Assembly: GCA_021795535.1 (NCBI GenBank)
Contig: JAJYPG010000063.1
Span: forward strand, 1-6,987
Length of the DNA stretch: 6,987 nucleotides
Direction: 5' to 3'
Source: Planctomycetota bacterium
GTDB lineage: Bacteria > Planctomycetota > Phycisphaerae > WQYP01
Below are positions 5,522 through 6,987 of this stretch, piece after piece. Position 1 is the first letter of the stretch. The number at the start of each line of letters is the position of its first letter. The notes beneath the pieces are model-generated. The model was not told the DNA's origin and made no database searches. It saw only the letters and a list, made by a program, of their open reading frames with translations. The translations under genes and the position numbers were made by a program.

Positions 5522-5624
5522 AATTGTTTGCGTTTCAAGCCCCATTGAACCGAAATTCACATTGGGGGTTGGCGGGGGGGCGTTTTTCCCGGTGCGACTT
5601 TTTACCGGTAACGTAACTATAGAA

Positions 5625-5654
5625 CAGGCACCGGCTTGGCGAAAACGGTGTCTG
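5625..5654 (+). repeat. Hairpin in the topA leader
   Basis: CAGGCACCG (5625-5633) pairs with CGGTGTCTG (5646-5654), a 9-base stem with one G-T pair and a 12-base loop. It lies about 65 bases before the topA start. A TATAGA at 5618-5623 just before it could be a -10, but no good -35 is seen. There is no T-run after it, so it is not a terminator. Confidence 0.4.
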
Positions 5655-5719
5655 CGGACCGAACGCCGCATGGCAGGAAAATAGACGGAGAAGTCGCGAA
5701 CTTAAGGGATCAATACAAT

Positions 5720-6987
5720 ATGGCTGTAAAACCAAAAAACATCAACAAAACCGGCAAGGCACTGGTCATTGTGGAATCGCCAGCCAAGGCCAAGACCATT
5801 AACAAATACCTGGGCGAGAACTTTATTGTAAAAGCCTCCATGGGGCATGTGCGAGACCTTCCGAAAAAAGACATAGGCGTGGATATTGAAAATAATTTTG
5901 AGCCAACATACGAAATTCTGGTCACCCGGAAGAAAATTATCGGAGAATTGCGCGCCGCCTCCAAAAATTCGCGGCGGGTCTATCTGGCCACCGACTTGGA
6001 CCGGGAAGGGGAAGCCATTGCGTGGCATTTGCGTCATGCCCTGGACCTGACCGATGATGACGTTCAGCGTGTGGTCTTTAATGAAATTACAAAAACCGCG
6101 ATTCTTAAAGCGTTTGAACATCCCCGTCGCATCGACCAGGACAAAGTAAACGCTCAGCAGGCGCGGCGTATTCTGGACCGTCTGGTCGGCTACAAGGTGT
6201 CTCCGCTTCTTTGGAAAAAAGTTGCCCGCGGACTTTCCGCAGGACGTGTACAAAGCGTGGCGGTAAAAGTAATTGTGGACAGGGAAAAGGAAATTTCCGC
6301 CTTTATTCCCGAGGAATACTGGAAACTTCAAGCTTTTTTCACCACAGATATGCTCCGTTCCGACGAACTCGGGCGGCAATGGCGAGAATTTCTGCTGGGC
6401 GATGAAGAAGATGTGGCCGACGATGGCACCGATTCCGCACCCGCCCCCACTGCCGGTCCCTCCGGTCAGCAAAAACGAAGTTGGCTGGGGGAAAATAGAT
6501 CCTTCCGGGCGGATCTGGTTGAATTTGATGGTCGCAGATTTGATCCAAAAAATGTGGATGACGCGCGACTCGCCGCCGCGGCCGTCGGCCTGGAGCAAAT
6601 TTCCCAGATCACCGTGGAAAACGACGGCTCCAACGGCCCGCGTGGCATTCCGATGCGCGGCCCGGCGAAAATGCTCACGCGAATAACGGGAAATATCGCC
6701 GCACGCAGCCAAAAGGGTTACAGTTATTTCGTCCGTTCCCTTATCACCAAACCTTCCACATCGCGGCCACCCGGCCCATTCAGCACCAGCACGCTTCAGC
6801 AGGCGGCCAGCAATCAGATGGGGTTTGGTGCCCAGCGCACCATGCGTACCGCACAGCAGCTTTACGAAGGCGTGGAATTGCCTGGACAAGGCTCCGTCGG
6901 CCTGATTACCTACATGCGTACGGACTCGCAAAACATCAGCCAGGAGGCGTTGGGCAAGGTGCGGGACTTTATCGGCAGGGAATTCGG
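5720..6987 (+). CDS. topA: DNA topoisomerase I, N-terminal 422 codons (cut by window edge)
   Basis: Type IA topoisomerase that relaxes negative supercoils through a single-strand break with a 5'-phosphotyrosine link. The frame is open from the ATG at 5720 to the window end. The Toprim domain starts at ALVIVESPAKAKTI, with Glu19, and carries the metal triad TDLDREGE at Asp92, Asp94 and Glu96. The hinge and gate follow: LDRLVGYKVSPLLWKKVARGLSAGRVQS, then PGPFSTSTLQQAA (352-364), and LITYMRTDS with catalytic Tyr398. All N-terminal active-site residues are present. Two stretches are longer than in typical TopA: an acidic then Pro/Ala-rich linker (about 228-251), and an insertion near 303-343 before the PPxPFxTSTLQQ motif. 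AGGGA at 5705-5709, 10 bases before the ATG, supports the start. The C-terminal zinc-finger or other domains are outside the window. Transcribed divergently from the isochorismatase-like gene. Confidence 0.96.
   Translation, partial: MAVKPKNINKTGKALVIVESPAKAKTINKYLGENFIVKASMGHVRDLPKKDIGVDIENNFEPTYEILVTRKKIIGELRAASKNSRRVYLATDLDREGEAIAWHLRHALDLTDDDVQRVVFNEITKTAILKAFEHPRRIDQDKVNAQQARRILDRLVGYKVSPLLWKKVARGLSAGRVQSVAVKVIVDREKEISAFIPEEYWKLQAFFTTDMLRSDELGRQWREFLLGDEEDVADDGTDSAPAPTAGPSGQQKRSWLGENRSFRADLVEFDGRRFDPKNVDDARLAAAAVGLEQISQITVENDGSNGPRGIPMRGPAKMLTRITGNIAARSQKGYSYFVRSLITKPSTSRPPGPFSTSTLQQAASNQMGFGAQRTMRTAQQLYEGVELPGQGSVGLITYMRTDSQNISQEALGKVRDFIGREF

Larger units (their letters stand above)
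5189..5719. other. Long divergent intergenic region between the isochorismatase-like gene and topA
   Basis: A 531-base stretch with no supported protein gene; the frames in it lack ribosome sites and recognisable motifs. It is AT-rich to about 5450 and GC-rich after. It contains candidate promoters in both directions, several dyads (5190-5218, 5372-5384, 5602-5611, 5625-5654), a 10-base tandem repeat (5502-5521) and a G-rich run (5564-5580). Regulatory DNA, a long topA leader, or an unannotated small RNA could all be present. Confidence 0.5.

Noticed and set aside
5414..5671. 85-residue minus-strand frame upstream of topA
   Set aside because: No ribosome site before its ATG, Arg-rich low-quality composition at the start, covers the repeat-rich regulatory interval, no recognisable domain.
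5702..6931. 409-residue minus-strand open frame
   Set aside because: It is the antisense of topA. The plus-strand frame has all TopA motifs, and the antisense product has none.

Overview
The window is ordinary bacterial chromosome with mid-range GC content. It holds seven protein genes, two of them cut by the window edges, and one tRNA. All genes except the tRNA and topA lie on the minus strand. I see no transposase, phage gene, CRISPR array or defence gene. The organism cannot be named from this sequence. Single-domain HisB, a Gram-negative-type lipoprotein signal, TopA with extra insertions, and his genes mixed with unrelated genes would suit a Planctomycetota/PVC-type bacterium, but that is a weak inference.

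Layout, left to right: (1) 1-186, minus: the first 62 codons of polyphosphate kinase (ppk1), with a strong extended -10 element upstream. (2) 387-459, plus: tRNA-Thr with anticodon CGT, no encoded CCA, and its own likely promoter. (3) 460-672: no gene, only a nested palindrome. (4) 673-1344, minus: a histidine-phosphatase (phosphoglycerate mutase-like) protein. (5) 1345-1568: no gene, small repeats only. (6) 1569-2168, minus: a predicted lipoprotein of unknown function. (7) 2314-2922 hisB and 3002-4075 hisC, minus: two steps of histidine synthesis, with a likely separate promoter for hisB whose -35 overlaps the hisC stop. (8) 4076-4393: no gene. (9) 4394-5137, minus: an isochorismatase-fold protein that has lost the Lys and Cys of the family's catalytic triad. 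(10) 5189-5719: a 531-base divergent intergenic region rich in dyads. (11) 5720 to the end, plus: the N-terminal 422 codons of DNA topoisomerase I (topA), including the catalytic tyrosine.

HisB and HisC catalyse consecutive-pathway reactions: IGP to imidazole acetol phosphate, then to histidinol phosphate. The other genes have no evident shared pathway. I found no convincing new multi-gene system. The items most worth following up are the active-site-degenerate isochorismatase-like protein, the dyads at the two divergent promoter regions upstream of it and of topA, the insertions in TopA, and the unassigned lipoprotein.
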